Positions 41,711-53,823 of a stretch of DNA of 64,000 nt are shown here, piece after piece. Every line of letters starts with the position of its first letter. Positions within the stretch are counted from its first letter, which is position 1. Made by a program: the position numbers and the translations under genes. A model generated the notes under the pieces. It was not told the DNA's origin and made no database searches. It was given only the letters and a program-made list of their open reading frames with translations. The stretch comes from Brachionus rotundiformis (Eukaryota > Rotifera > Eurotatoria > Ploima > Brachionidae). Where the stretch lies: assembly GCA_016802295.1 (NCBI GenBank), contig JAESIW010000207.1, positions 1,354,475 through 1,418,474 on the forward strand, in the 5' to 3' direction.

Positions 41711-44700
41711 TCAGCAGTAGGAGTCAAACTGGACTATGTAGCGAATCGAACATTGCTTTTCATTGTAGACTACATATTGGCTCTCATTGGACCCCCGGCT
41801 GTAAATGTACTCTCCAGGCTTGAGCTCGACTGGTACCATGTCGCCTAGCGGGAGAACACTTCCGTTCGACATTATAAACTGCTTGCTCGGGTCGGGCTCC
41901 ATTCGACCCAGCGCCTTGACGCTGTCGTAGCCTTGGGGCAACGAGTCAAGCGTTTCGAAGCTAGTTCTGAGCTCTTTCACTTTGCCAATGGCCACTTCGC
42001 ACAGCAAGATGTAGCAGCTAGTGTACGACCTTGACTCTTTGACACATCTCACTCCACTCGAGTATCGCGAGCTGAACATGAACGAGTCCGAGAAGTATAT
42101 GCCTTTGCCAAAGCGAGTGCCGTTTAGGCGCGAATCGCTCGGCGACACCACCAAACCACGGCTCATTATGGACACCAAATTTTCAGTGCTTGTACCATGC
42201 CACAGCAAGTACCTGTTCGAATAACTTTCCAAGTTGTTTTTCTCATCTTCGCGTTTGAATTTGAACACGCGTCTTATCTTTACATGAGGCTGTTTGGTCG
42301 AGTCTATGTACCTAAGTATTAGCTGAGTGTGAGTGTCATTTGGCTCCAAAAGTTGCAATTGGCAATTTAAACATTTGTAAATGTAGTCAAAGGGGTTGGG
42401 TACGGGCGAGTCCGGGTTGGTCATGGAGTACTTGGCGCCCATTAATATGCGACACGACACTTGGGCATGTGTTAGCTGGTTCAAAAGACTTGTTTGGCTG
42501 TCCAGGTCTCTATCGTTTGATATGGGCTGCAATTTTTCGTAGTTAAAGTTCATTTGAGGTATGAGCTCGTAGTATTCATTTGACAGTTTGGTCACTTGGT
42601 CGATTATGTTCATGGATTCGATTAGATGGTCTTTTTTGGACAGCTTTTCCAACTCCAAGCGCTTTTCTATCAGCACTCTAATCTTGTCCAGCAGTTGGTA
42701 GGCTTTTCTCAGGCAATCATCACTTAGCTGAGTCAGTGGCAAGTAGTCAGTGGACAAGTTGGACGTGTTTATTTTGCTTTTCAAGTAGGACACATTGAGC
42801 AAATCTTGCCAAAAGTGTTTGTAGTCTGGCCTATCTTTGAATATTGACTTGTCGAACAAGGACTCTTTGCTAAGCTGTTTGGTGTCGAATAGGTCAAATT
42901 TGATATCGTTTAGTTTGGGTCGTTGGCGCGACTCAAGCTTTACCAAATTGTACTTTCTTGCTTTGGTCTCGAATGGCTTGCTTTTGTCAAGAACTGTTTC
43001 GACAAAGTCATTGCCTGTTTTTTGCTTAAATATCTTGCAAAATTCTTCTCTAGCCTCCTTGAAATTGTTGAATGGTGTTCGCTGATAGTTGCCAGTGTCA
43101 CCAATCCGGCCCCATCTTGTGAACAGCACACATGATTGCTTTTCGTCAAACTTTTCACCAATTGTCTTGCTAATTAGCTGCATTTTGTAAAAATTATGAA
43201 AACCGTACACACCGTAGCTAATGTCTGTTTTGGTTAATATGACGTCATATGGTACTTTGTTCTTTTCGTGCCAGATCAATGAGCCTATTTTGTGCATGCT
43301 TGAGAGTGCGTCGACTTTAAAATAGTCTTCGCGCTGGCTAAATGTGTCCGATAGTGTGAAACTTTTTAAAAATTTGTCCGAGTCCGATCTAAAGTCGGGT
43401 CTTGGCTTGTCCAATTTGGTAAAATAGCTGTCTTTAATTTCAAATTGTTTTCTTGGAAAGGCTTGAGTATGATTGGTTAGTTTTTTGAATTCGTTGCATA
43501 ATTCAGCATTGGATGTGGCAATTGTGTAGTCCATAGCTGTTTTCACATTTGAGTCAACTCGTTTGAGAAAGTCACCAATGGGCTGATAGTTGCCGGCTTT
43601 GTAAGCATTTATGACCAATTTGGCAACTTTGGTGTTCACATAGGCCGCATTTGGCAAAGGCTCGGCCAAATAATGGAACAAAGTCCTCGATTTCGAGTCT
43701 TTGTGTTCCAGATTTATGCTTGACTTGACCAATAAGGTGTCTTTTTTTACCTCTAGCTGAATATTGTACTCGGACACACTGTCATCCAGTGTCTCCTGTT
43801 CTGACTCGTCAGCAGACTCTTCATCATCGTTTTTAATCGAGCTAAGCAGCATTTTGGTTCTGCTAACGGTCTTTGACTCTTTGTGTACAGGGACACTGAC
43901 GTCATGGTTGATTTCATAGTCCGGGTCAAGCAAAAGGCTGCATATGTCCAGATTGTTTAGTTTGATGGCGTATGCCATGGCACATAGTCCTTCCGAATCG
44001 GTTATGTTACAGTCTAGTTGAAGTTTTTTGAGTAAGAATTTACACATGGAAAAGTTTTGTTTGTTTATGGCAAATAAAAGAGCGCTTTTTTTGGTCTCAT
44101 TGAGTTCGCCTGTGTGCGGATAATCGAGTACCTTTTTTCTCAGAATGAATTCTTTAGGCTTAAATGCCAACAAGTTGTCCATCGGGTAACAGGCAGTGCT
44201 AATATTTTGTCTATTTTTGAATACGTATTTGTCCGTGTAGAATTTGATTTTGTTCAAATGATGGTCAGTGTAGACTATGCGTCCAATGTGCCAGAAGAAA
44301 AGTGAATAGGCAGATTGTTTGTGTTTGTCATGCAGATCGGCGAGAAGAAAAGATGGTTGTGGCAAGTTGGATCTGGTGGCTAAATGGTTGAATAGATGGT
44401 CGATAAGGTCAAAATTTAGCATGAAGCAAGCATAGTGGATGGCCGTGGATCCAAGCTCGTCTTTTTCTGTCAAATAAGTTTCCATTTTGTTTAAGGACAA
44501 AATTTTATCTATTATGGTGAAAACAGCCTCTTTATTCTGGTATGTCTCTATGTTGATATTGGAAATAGTGGTTAACAAGGTTCGGTTAAAATGGTTAGTT
44601 GATTTGCTCAAAAGTATGCTTTCATACTCTTGGTTCGATTGTCGCTGAATTTTTTCAACTAGTCTCAAAGCTAAACCAGAATCACCAGCAATTATTGCTG

Positions 44701-47700
44701 TTTCAATGGCATCGAACATTGTCATGCCATATGAGCTCAAATTACCCAAAATTAGCCAATTAATGCCTTAAATTATAATTAATTTATGTGTCTTTATAAT
44801 TAAAAATCAATCAAATTTATTAATCCTAACAATTAAATAATTTACTGATTATTATATGAATATTTTTTTATTTACTATAAAAGATATATCTTTAAAAGAG
44901 ATGAAATATTTTTTTCGTTTTTCCTTATAGGATTTTTGTAATGAGACTTAATTGTCGTATGTTTAGAATCCATATTTTAATAATTTTCAAAGTAGCTGAT
45001 TAAAAATTAAATTAAAAATTCGACTAATTAGATTTAAAATATCTTTATAAATTATTATCAAAAATTCAAAAAATATATATTTGGATTATTAAGTCATTTT
45101 TAATTTAGGTGTGATATTAATATGACGATAATATAATTATCTATTTTAAATCTTCTAAGTTAATAAGCTTAAAGATATTTTGTAAAAACAAACGAAAAGT
45201 TTTGTTTAATAGTTATTTATACATTTAGCCAGATAACAACATATTTAACATTATCTAANNNNNNNNNNNNNNNNNNNNNNNNNNNNNNNNNNNNNNNNNN
45301 NNNNNNNNNNNNNNNNNNNNNNNNNNNNNNNNNNNNNNNNNNNNNNNNNNNNNNNNNNNNNNNNNNNNNNNNNNNNNNNNNNNNNNNNNNNNNNNNNNNN
45401 NNNNNNNNNNNNNNNNNNNNNNNNNNNNNNNNNNNNNNNNNNNNNNNNNNNNNNNNNNNNNNNNNNNNNNNNNNNNNNNNNNNNNNNNNNNNNNNNNNNN
45501 NNNNNNNNNNNNNNNNNNNNNNNNNNNNNNNNNNNNNNNNNNNNNNNNNNNNNNNNNNNNNNNNNNNNNNNNNNNNNNNNNNNNNNNNNNNNNNNNNNNN
45601 NNNNNNNNNNNNNNNNNNNNNNNNNNNNNNNNNNNNNNNNNNNAGATATTTTGTAAAAACAAACGAAAAGTTTTGTTTAATAGTTATTTATATATTTAGC
45701 CAGATAACAATATATTTAACATTATCTAATAATCTTCAAGAAGATAATTAATTTTTAAAAAATGTAATTTAATTGTTAGCAGTCTTTTGATAATTCAAAT
45801 TAGAACAAACAAGGACTAAACTTAATAAGCTATTGCAAATATAACTTAACTTTTGTTTGACAAAAAAAAAAGAGTTCATTAAATCCTTAGTGATAATCCT
45901 CCAATACTTGGTCAGCAAAAAATCAATATCTTTCAATTAGTATGTTATTTAATTGTTTTTTATTTGAAAAAATTTACCAAATTGGTAAAATTATTTTTAG
46001 ACATTTTATTTAATTCTTTATTAATTTAGAAGAAAAAGACTCATCATCTTACCTTGCCATTTGTAGCTCAGAATAAGCTCAAACAAATGAATTGATTTTT
46101 GTGCCTCACTAGGCTTTTCTCTCAGATGGAATTCCAGTCCCTTATCCTCATTCTCAATTTGTCTATAATTATAAAAATTGTTCAACTTTCTAAGACCTTG
46201 ATTATCTGAGCGTAGTAATTGTAGAATAGTTGACTCGCGCTTGTAGAAAATAGCGCTGGACAAAGGGGTATTTGAAATATTATTAGGCTTTAGAATGGAA
46301 CAATTGTTGGCTATCAGGATCGAGCATGATATTGTAGCACCGCGTATGGCCGCATAGTGTAGCGGCGTGTAGCCGTATGTGTCCTGAGAGTCGAGCAAAT
46401 GTTGGGGAGTCTTTTCCACAAGAACAGTTAGCAGCTCGACTGGATCTGCCTGAGTTAATGACTGATTGTCATCGGGCTCTTTGAATTCACATGTATTGTT
46501 GCTTAGGAACAAATAGTGCAAGGGCAGACGCTTTTGTTGGTCAGCCACGTCAAAAGCAGAGTATTCTACCAGGAAAAACTGTACATCCAGTGCATCGGCC
46601 GAGTCCGGACTATTCAACAAGCTCAAGTGTATAGCCTGCCGGCCGTGTTTGTCTGTTTTTCGGCACAGCTCGCCAATTATGTCCATATTGCCAAAGAGCA
46701 AGCTAATTTTGGCTCGGAACGAGCTCAGGAACGAGGCGAGCGATGAAGGGCTCAGATCGGCAAAGTAGTGCATCAAATTCCTGCCCTCTTTGTCCTCGTG
46801 TTTGAGCATGGCCGCATAATTGGCCAAGTCACTCTGGTTCTTTTGAACCCTTATCATCAGCTCAAGCACACACAAAAACACCTTAAATTCAGCATGGCGC
46901 AAGCACAGCTGAAGTATGCTCTCATTTTTGTTAAGAACCAAATTTTTAAGCGACTCGCTGGACGTGTACAAGCCAACTGCTTCGCTCAATAGCTCTACAC
47001 TCAGCGAGGTCTGGCCCAAACAAATGGACTTTTGTAGAAGGTTAAAGCCTTGCGAGTCGCACAGACCAAAGTTAATGCATTCTTTGTTCACTTGTATCAA
47101 GTCTATGAACAAATCAACACATCTATCATTGACAAAATTGAACAAAACTGGCTCGTATGTTTTCACCTCTGTCTCGTCACCACTCTCGCCATCTGACCTG
47201 TGATAGACCAGCTCGTTCGGATCTGACTTGCATTCTTTGTACAAAAATAGGACAAACTTTTTACAATACTCGGGTATTTGAGCTCCATAGGACTTTAACT
47301 TGGTCGCAGCTATCTGAAAAGGTGTCAGACCTTGGTCATTTTTTTGCCTGGCCATGTCTTCAAAATGGCTCCTGTACTTGCTGAATATGGCCTGATCGGC
47401 ATAGTCGGCGCCAAATATCACATGGCAACAGTCCATTTCGATGCATTTCTCGGCCATTACGAACAAAATCTTTGACTTGGAGTCCAATTTTACATTCAAA
47501 TCCTTGAGTAAATAGCGGCTAAATTTAAAATTTAAACTGTTCAGACTAGTGTACAAAGGACTCTCCAAATTGTAGTTGTTTAAATTTGGATTGCATCCGG
47601 CTTTGACCAGTATGTCTGCCATTTTGAAATTGAGGTCAGTGTTGTTTACATTGGCGACCAAATAGTGGAATGCATTGTTTCCCTTGAGGTCTCTTAGTTT

Positions 47701-50700
47701 TACATTGGCATTTAGTTTGTTGACTATGTAGTCAAGTTGTTTGACATTGTTGTCGTTTAGGGCGCTCGACACGGTCAACATTACCAGCGACTCGCCCTCC
47801 TCTGTTCGAAAATTGATGTCTATCTTGCCAAGAGTGAGCAGATAGTCGCATATGCCAATGTGGCCTTTGAGAAAAGCGACTCCGAACGGGTTCAGCTTCC
47901 AGTCGTTGTTCAGGTTTAAATTGGCGCCTGCTTGTGCCAATATTTTGGCCGAAAAGTACCAACCGTATGCGCATGCATAGTGTAGTGGCGAGTTGCCGGA
48001 TGAGTCTTGTGCATTCGGATTGGAGCCTGCCCTCAGCAAATAAGACAAGATAGTCGCACTGCCGGACATTGATGCGTGCATGACAGCGTTTCGTTTGAAG
48101 CGGTCAAGGGCTTCTATTTTGGCATTGTTTTCGATCAAAAACTTGGCTATTTTGGTGTGACCGAGCTGAACAGCGTACATTAGTGGTGTTATCTTGCCCA
48201 TGAATGTTGGCAAGGCATATTCCAAATTGGCTCCGTAATTGATAAGCACTTTGATGCATTCGTAGTTGCCTTTTTGAATGGCCAAGTGAAGCGGCAAAAG
48301 GCCGCGCTTGTTAGGTCGGTTGATTCCGCCTAGGCCGAATTTGTTGTCTATGACCACTTCGGTTGTTTGTACCGAGTCGTTTTCTTGCTTTTTTTGCGCA
48401 AAGTTGAGCAATATCTCACAGTTGATTGATCGATTGGCAATGCATGCATAGTGGAGAGGCGTGTTGCCATCGACATCGATTTGGTATGGCGAAACACGCG
48501 TTATCAGGTACTCGAGAGGTGTAGAGTCCTGGCAAACGGCGGCATAGTGCACTGGCCGTCGCTGCTTTTTGTCCTGTATGTCAAAGTCTTGTGTAATAGA
48601 GAGAAGAGTTTTGAGATATTTCACATTTGGATTTATACAAGCGCAGTGAATTGGAGTGATAAAGTCGTTGGCAAACGGCTTTTTGGTGCATTGATTTGCC
48701 CGCAATTGGCAATTTAGGTCAGAACCATTTTCAGCTTTTAATACTTCAATGTGCACTGGGTTGAAACCGTGGCCTGCTGGCGCGTTTTCTATCAAATAAG
48801 CTGCCAACTTTCGGTGACCAAACAGCACTGCTTTGTAGATATTTTCGTATATAAACCTCGAGTCGTATGATATAAAATCACTTTTCGAATCTTAAAATAA
48901 ATTAATTAAAATATTTTGATTTAATTTTTGTATTATTTTTAAATTAATTCTTAGCATATCATTTCGATATATTTTTTATTTAATTGTTTATTTAAAAGAA
49001 AATTTATTATATAATCTTATAAAATATTAAGTCTTCATATATCAATGATTATAATGTCAGATAAAAATTCATCAAATTAGCTTAAATTTGTTTTGTATTA
49101 ATCTGTAATTAGTACACTTTATTTATTAATCAATTAAAAACTGTTGTTAAAATATATTGATATAATATTTTAATTGTTCTTTTAGACTTAGAAGAGTCCA
49201 TTCAATATATAATTATTTTAATACTAGTTGATTATCTTCTATTAATTTAACATTTCAATAATATTTATAGTTTATTTTGAAACATTTAAAGCAAAAATTA
49301 TGTGCTTATTAATTTTCTAAATTTTTAATTTTTGACTTTAAGATATATATATAATAGAAAGCTATATCTGCGGTACTAACAATGATAGCAATGACCTTAA
49401 GTTTCAAATTTCTTGTTCATTAGAGTGGTAAAACTCTTGAAACAAGATAGCAAAAAATATTATATTGAAACAGTAGAGTATTAATACTTCAACTAAAAGG
49501 TTTATATGAATTAATAATAACTTTGTCAATCAGTCTTCATATTTGATCTGATGTTGCTTAAGAAAAAAAGCCTACGAATATTCCAACAATTTGGTATAAG
49601 AATATTCATGTTGTTAAGACCAAAGTGTTGACATCTCTTTACTAACCGTTGGTGCTGTATATCCTTTTATGCAACTGCAGTTAGAACGCACGTTCATTGA
49701 CCAATTAACAAGCCAATGAACTTTTGCTATTTTATTGTATACATTACATTTAATAAACTTAAAACTAAATTTAACTGTCTTATTCAGTGCCTGGCTAGAA
49801 GAATTAAATTCTATTTGTTGTCATACTGAAGGAGCTCAGACTCGAACCAGATTTCATTATCAACTCAGAGTTCGATAATGAAATCAAGAGCTGTATCTGT
49901 ATAGCTGTATATCTGTATAAGGCAAATAAAAAGAGAATCTAGGCTGGGAAGTCTTATCTCACCCAGCTTATTCACCAGACTTAGCTCCTTCAGGTTACCA
50001 TTTGTTCCGATCCATACAAAATTTCCTCAGTGAAAAAAAATACTCAGACTTGGAGGAAATCAAAAAAGACATCAGTCAATATTTCACCTCAAAACCAGCC
50101 AGCTTCTACGAGCGAGGGATCAAAATGCTGCCAGAAAGATGGGAGATGTGTATTTCTAGCGAAGGAATTTATTTTAGTGACTAATTATATTTTATTTTAG
50201 TTTTTATAAATAAATAAACTCTAGAAAAAAACGAAAAAACTTATTAAACAGCCTAATAACTTTAAAATGATCTTTAAAATGATAACCACTTAAACTTTTG
50301 GGCTGTAAGAAAGCTCTGGCTTTCGTATCTTTCCTTTAACCTTTTGAATAATAATAATAATAGACACAACACTTGTTAGACCTCATTTAGAGTATGCAAT
50401 GCAAGAAGTTTTTGCTGTCCATTCGACTGAAAGACAGTGAAGATATAGATAATTTATAATAAATAAAAGCCTATTTACTGGTGGTGTATTTGGATACCAA
50501 AAAGTCATACATTTGAATAGAGCAGCCATTTTCGAACAAAGTCTCGAACAACTCATTGAAAAACTGATAACTATCCTGTTCCATTTGTGACTCGTGGTCT
50601 TTGTTGAACGCCTGATTGCCCTCGCGTACGCCCCGGGCCTCGGTCAACTTTCTTATATTAGATATGCCCAAACTGCGCACATTGTACACACCGTTGCTAA

Positions 50701-52297
50701 ATCTGTCGAACAACGTGTCCATCAATTTGACACGGTCTTGTTTGGGATGCAAAAAGTCCTCGATCAAAATCTCAAGTAGCTGTTTATTTTCGGAAATGAG
50801 CGCCGCTTGAGACGGCGTTTGTTTTGAATAGAGAGATTTTTTAACATGTACAGATGAGACTTTTTTGGTGTCGGCGATGAGGTCGCGCAACGCTTTAGCA
50901 TCGTTTAGATAAACGCAACGAAACGCTAGTTTGGACTGAACAAGCGGCGATACGAACGGAATCGATTCGTTTAGTTCAAAAAACGGATCAGCTGTCAACA
51001 CAGTAACCTTGACGTTCTCCTCAAGGCTGCGATTGCTGACTATTTTGGCCAATTTGCGCTTTTTTAGCTTGGGCGGCGAGTCGGTTTTGGGCGTTTTTTT
51101 CGCCTCTTTATCACTCTCGAGCTCATCGGTCTCGTTTCCATTTGTTTCCTTTTTCTTTTTGCCATTCAAAAGGCCGCTTTTGCGCATCACAACAGTCTCG
51201 TTAGGTTTGCTGGCCTTTTTGGTTATGTGAATGGACGACTTGGAGCTCGGCGCTTGTTTTTCAATAGGTTTGGCCTTTTTCTCCTTTTTGTCGGTGTCGG
51301 ACTCGTCTGGCTTGAAGTCCGAGTCGTCCTGGAGGCGTTTCTTGCTCGGCTTTTTGATCTCGTCGGACTCGTTCGAGCTCGAGAGCTCCTTGTCCTTGTC
51401 GACAGGCTTGTCCGACTCGGCCGAGCTCTCTTTTTCCTCCTCGAACTCGACCGTGATGCCGCCCTCTTTGACCGCCTTGTCCAGCAAGTCCTTGACCTTG
51501 GCGTGGTCTTGGTCGTCGAGGACCATTCGGTTGGAGTCGGCGGCCGCTTTGTGCATGTGCACCTTCGATATGATGCTGGACGGATCGAGCCAGTCGACGT
51601 CGCCGAACCGGTACTGGACCGGCTTGCCGCTCGGCTCGATCTCCTCGAGCCACTGAATTTTGCACTTTTTAGAATTCTCGTAGATTGTGTGACACGCTTG
51701 GCAGAGAAAAAACGAGCCCTCGTCGGCTCGCACGGCCAAAAAGGTCTTCGTTTTGAACAGTGTGAAGCGTTTGGAGTTTTTGGACTGAACGGACTCGGAC
51801 TCGTCGTGGTCGATGTGGGCCTCGATCGAGTACGAGTCGTTTATGCTGTGGGACGACGCGTCGAGGATGTTTGTGCGGCGGCGCTTGCGGCCCGAGTCGT
51901 TCAGCTCGGACAGCTGGGACCAGTAGCCGCCGTCGAGGCCGCGGTCGTTGCGCCGCTTCGCTTTGGGCTTGTCCTGCGAGTCCAGCGAGGTCTGCGAGCC
52001 GCCGAAGTTGGTCGCGTTCAGCTCCTCGAGCTCGCGCTTCAGCTCATTTTTCTCCTTTGACTTGTCCTGTTCCTGGAAAAAGGCTAGAAAAGGGTCTATT
52101 TAGGTCTAATGGGCGATTACCTTGACCGGGGTCACCGGCTGGCTCTTCACTCGGCTGCCCCTGGCAGTCGGCTCGTCCTCGGCCTCCTCGTCCAGGTCGA
52201 TTTTGAGGCGGCCGCCGTGCGCATGGCTCTCGCTCGAGTGGCTCGACGCCTGCGACTTGGTCTCCTCCTCCTCGTGGCCATCTGTGTCTTTGGACAT
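41711..52297 (-). CDS. PME-5-type ankyrin-repeat poly(ADP-ribose) polymerase, four exons, ~2,554 aa
   Basis: Nuclear ADP-ribosyltransferase resembling nematode PME-5. Exons are 52297-52121, 52072-50479, 48890-46053 and 44766-41711; phases agree at every junction (e.g. KYTT to SKSDFISYDS, and SYKWQG to INWLILGN). Residues 1-590: acidic/basic, Ser-rich region with nuclear-type Lys runs and a cysteine-containing block at about 170-230. Residues ~590-1900: ankyrin repeats (TPLHYACxx, GNTPLHYACIANRSINCEIL, GYTPLHYAAIRG). WGR domain near 2,040-2,130 (LFTRWGRIGDTGNYQ), PARP regulatory helical domain near 2,190-2,320, catalytic domain to the end: YLLWHGTSTENL (His ~2393) and FGKGIYFSDS (Tyr ~2427). 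At the catalytic Glu position the sequence is SQYVVYNEKQ, so residue ~2533 is Gln (codon CAA, 41779-41777), a possible loss of polymerase activity. Exons 1-2 are much more GC-rich than the rest. Intron 2 holds transposon relics and intron 3 an assembly gap. Confidence 0.9.
45173..45258. repeat. Left copy of second gap-flanking duplicate
   Basis: An 86-bp sequence from AGATATTTTGTAAAAAC to ACATTATCTAA, repeated at 45644-45729 in the same orientation with two C/T differences. Confidence 0.85.
45259..45643. other. Assembly gap (385 N)
   Basis: A run of N inside PARP intron 3, exactly between two near-identical 86-bp copies. Probably an artefact of an unmerged overlap. Confidence 0.99.
45644..45729. 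repeat. Right copy of second gap-flanking duplicate
   Basis: Matches 45173-45258 except for two C/T differences, then continues into unique intron sequence. Confidence 0.85.
49594..49800 (+). repeat. Dispersed repeat, copy A
   Basis: Shares extended similarity with about 56389-56560: AAGACCAAAGTG, GTTGGTGCTGTATATCCTTT, CCAATTAAC, CATTACATTTAATAAAC and a CTGGCTA near the end, with substitutions and small indels. Probably part of a transposable element with at least two copies here. Confidence 0.7.
49937..50250 (+). pseudogene. Mariner transposase C-terminal fragment
   Basis: From 49937 the frame reads NLGWEVLSHPAYSPDLAPSG, YHLFRSIQNFLSEKKYSDL, EEIKKDISQYFTSKPASFYE, RGIKMLPERWEMC, ending at TAA 50184. 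This is the end of a mariner (Tc1/mariner) transposase, where the family has HPPYSPDLAPSDYHLF...LPxRWxxC; here the second Asp is Gly. The N-terminal DNA-binding part and earlier catalytic residues are missing, so it is a relic, sitting in the intron of the PARP gene in the opposite orientation. Confidence 0.85.
50340..50445 (+). pseudogene. LINE fragments with (AAT)n
   Basis: A short (AAT)n run at 50347-50361 is followed by TTLVRPHLEYAMQ (50365-50403), the conserved end of LINE reverse transcriptases (xxLVRPHLEYAxQ). The next bases, CAAGAAGTTTTTGCTGTCCA, recur at about 56632. No longer frame survives. Confidence 0.6.
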
Positions 52298-52850
52298 TTT
52301 GTCTTTTCAATTGTGCTATTTTTCTGTTTCTAATTTATGATTAGTTGTCTCTGTCCTTTTTATACTTGGTAAAAGATAATTTCTAAATGGTAAAAATGTT
52401 TTCTTGTTGTAACATGTTAGTTATTGGAAAAAAAAATTAAAAAATATAAATTTTATATATATATATATATAAATTATATATTTTGCAAGAGTAGAGCTAT
52501 GTATTAGTAATTAGAATAAAAAATTTGAAAAAATGTACACATATTTGGAGTGAGAGATGAAGCGCGCGTGTGATTTGTGTTTTTAGCTGTTGTTGGGTGT
52601 CGAGTCAAGTGAGGTGGGAGTGAGCGGGCGGGCAACAGAGAGAGAGACGGAGGTCGGCCGACCAGTTTGGCAACCCTTCAAACATTTAGTCTTGATTGAA
52701 TGCACAAATGTGAGCCGAGTGTGCGTGCGACCTATTTGCACACTGCCTTTTGACTAGGACAAATCAATTTGACTTGTTTTATTTATTTATTTTTTTTTGT
52801 TTTTAATTGTATTTAAATAAATTGGTTTTGATAATTTTTTTTTCAGTTGC
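52298..52850. promoter_or_regulatory. Upstream/promoter region of the PARP gene
   Basis: Contains a (TA)n tract at about 52452-52470 and, at 52555-52745, an unusually GC- and G-rich patch (GAGCGGGCGGGCAAC, GAGGTCGGCCGACC) that stands out in this genome. Its position 250-450 bp before the PARP ATG suggests a promoter or 5'-UTR element; no factor site was identified. Confidence 0.4.
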
Positions 52851-53339
52851 TTAGTTTCAAATTTTAGAATATCATGTGAGATTAGCACGACTAGATTCGT
52901 CACACTTGGTAAAATCATCATATGATTCCATCAAATTTAAGGAAGTTCAGCTTTTCAATAAAAATATTAATATGAAGCAAATAGAGCAAGTAAAAATTAT
53001 CAATAAGAAATCAATTAGAACCACTTTTTCATCAGCTTTTTAATTGACGCGCAAAGATGAGTAAAATACAAAATACCTCCTTTTGCAAACAACAAAATAA
53101 TGTGATGTGATGTAATGGACTATAGTTTGAATAATCGATCATTTTATTTATCGAAGAAAATCATGGTCTAGTTGATTCAATTAAATTTATTGTGGCCAAA
53201 ATCAAATTAAATATGAAATTAAACTTAGCTTTCCTTAAATTTTATGATTTATTAAATGATCTTTTAATAATAGATTTTTATAAAAAGTTGTGTTTTTTTC
53301 TTTTTATTTCTTTTAATAAAAAAAGTAAGAATTATACTT

Positions 53340-53780
53340 GTCACGTATCTCAAAAGCTAGACGCTTATTAGATATTATTAGAGATGAACTAAAAAAATTA
53401 AAAGTCTGCTATAGCGGGACTTAATGCTTTATTAATTTAGTTAAACTAAATTGGCCGTAGAATATTAACTATTACTATTACTTTACAGACTAGAAGTCAT
53501 CCAAAATACATCTGTAATATCTATTCTGAAGCTTCCTCCGAAGTATTGTTTTGTGAGGCAGAAAATGAACTATATCTAGATAAATGAATCGAACCCAGGT
53601 TAAGTAACCTTCTAGAAAATTACATCTCCACAGCACTAGCTAATTCTGTTCCTTTGATTAGTAGGCTTATTTCTGAATACCAAAGAGGCTTGATGAGAAT
53701 TATCTTAAACATGACAATTTTCAAATGAGATTTAAATATTTTCTACAGTCTTAATGCTAATAAGATAAATTTACACTTTT
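53340..53780 (+). pseudogene. LINE relic (reverse-transcriptase tail)
   Basis: Broken frames read RLEVIQNTSVISILKLPPKY, then after stops ISTALANSVPLISRLISEY. This resembles the Jockey/RTE-type tail RLQxxQNxxLRxIxxLP...NPLIxxLIxEY. Heavily mutated. Confidence 0.5.
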
Positions 53781-53823
53781 AAAAATATCCTAACTGAAAG
53801 TTTAGTTTAATTCAGCTCTTTGA

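Larger units (their letters stand above)
44767..46052 (-). other. PARP intron 3, including assembly gap
   Basis: A ~1.29-kb intron (385 N included) between donor CAAG|GTAAGATG and acceptor TTTAAG|GC. Otherwise AT-rich. The gap is bordered by an 86-bp duplicate, so the real intron may be several hundred bases shorter. Confidence 0.7.
48891..50478 (-). other. PARP intron 2 with transposon relics
   Basis: A 1.59-kb intron, far longer than most introns here. It contains a repeat shared with 56.4 kb, a mariner transposase fragment and a LINE fragment, described separately. Ends are ACCACCA|GTAAAT and TTTTAAG|ATTCG. Confidence 0.75.

Noticed and set aside
46021..48828. Ankyrin-repeat ORF (935 aa) as an independent gene
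   Set aside because: Frame extends upstream to an acceptor at 48890 and downstream to a donor at 46053; phases join it to the PARP exons on both sides.
51227..52060. 277-aa plus-strand ORF
   Set aside because: Antisense of PARP exon 2; its Leu/Val/Arg-rich composition is the mirror of the GC-rich, Glu/Lys/Ser-coding strand. The minus strand has domain continuity and splice sites.
52452..52470. (TA)n tract as a TATA promoter
   Set aside because: A simple microsatellite; similar runs occur at ~29.0 and ~30.0 kb away from any start.
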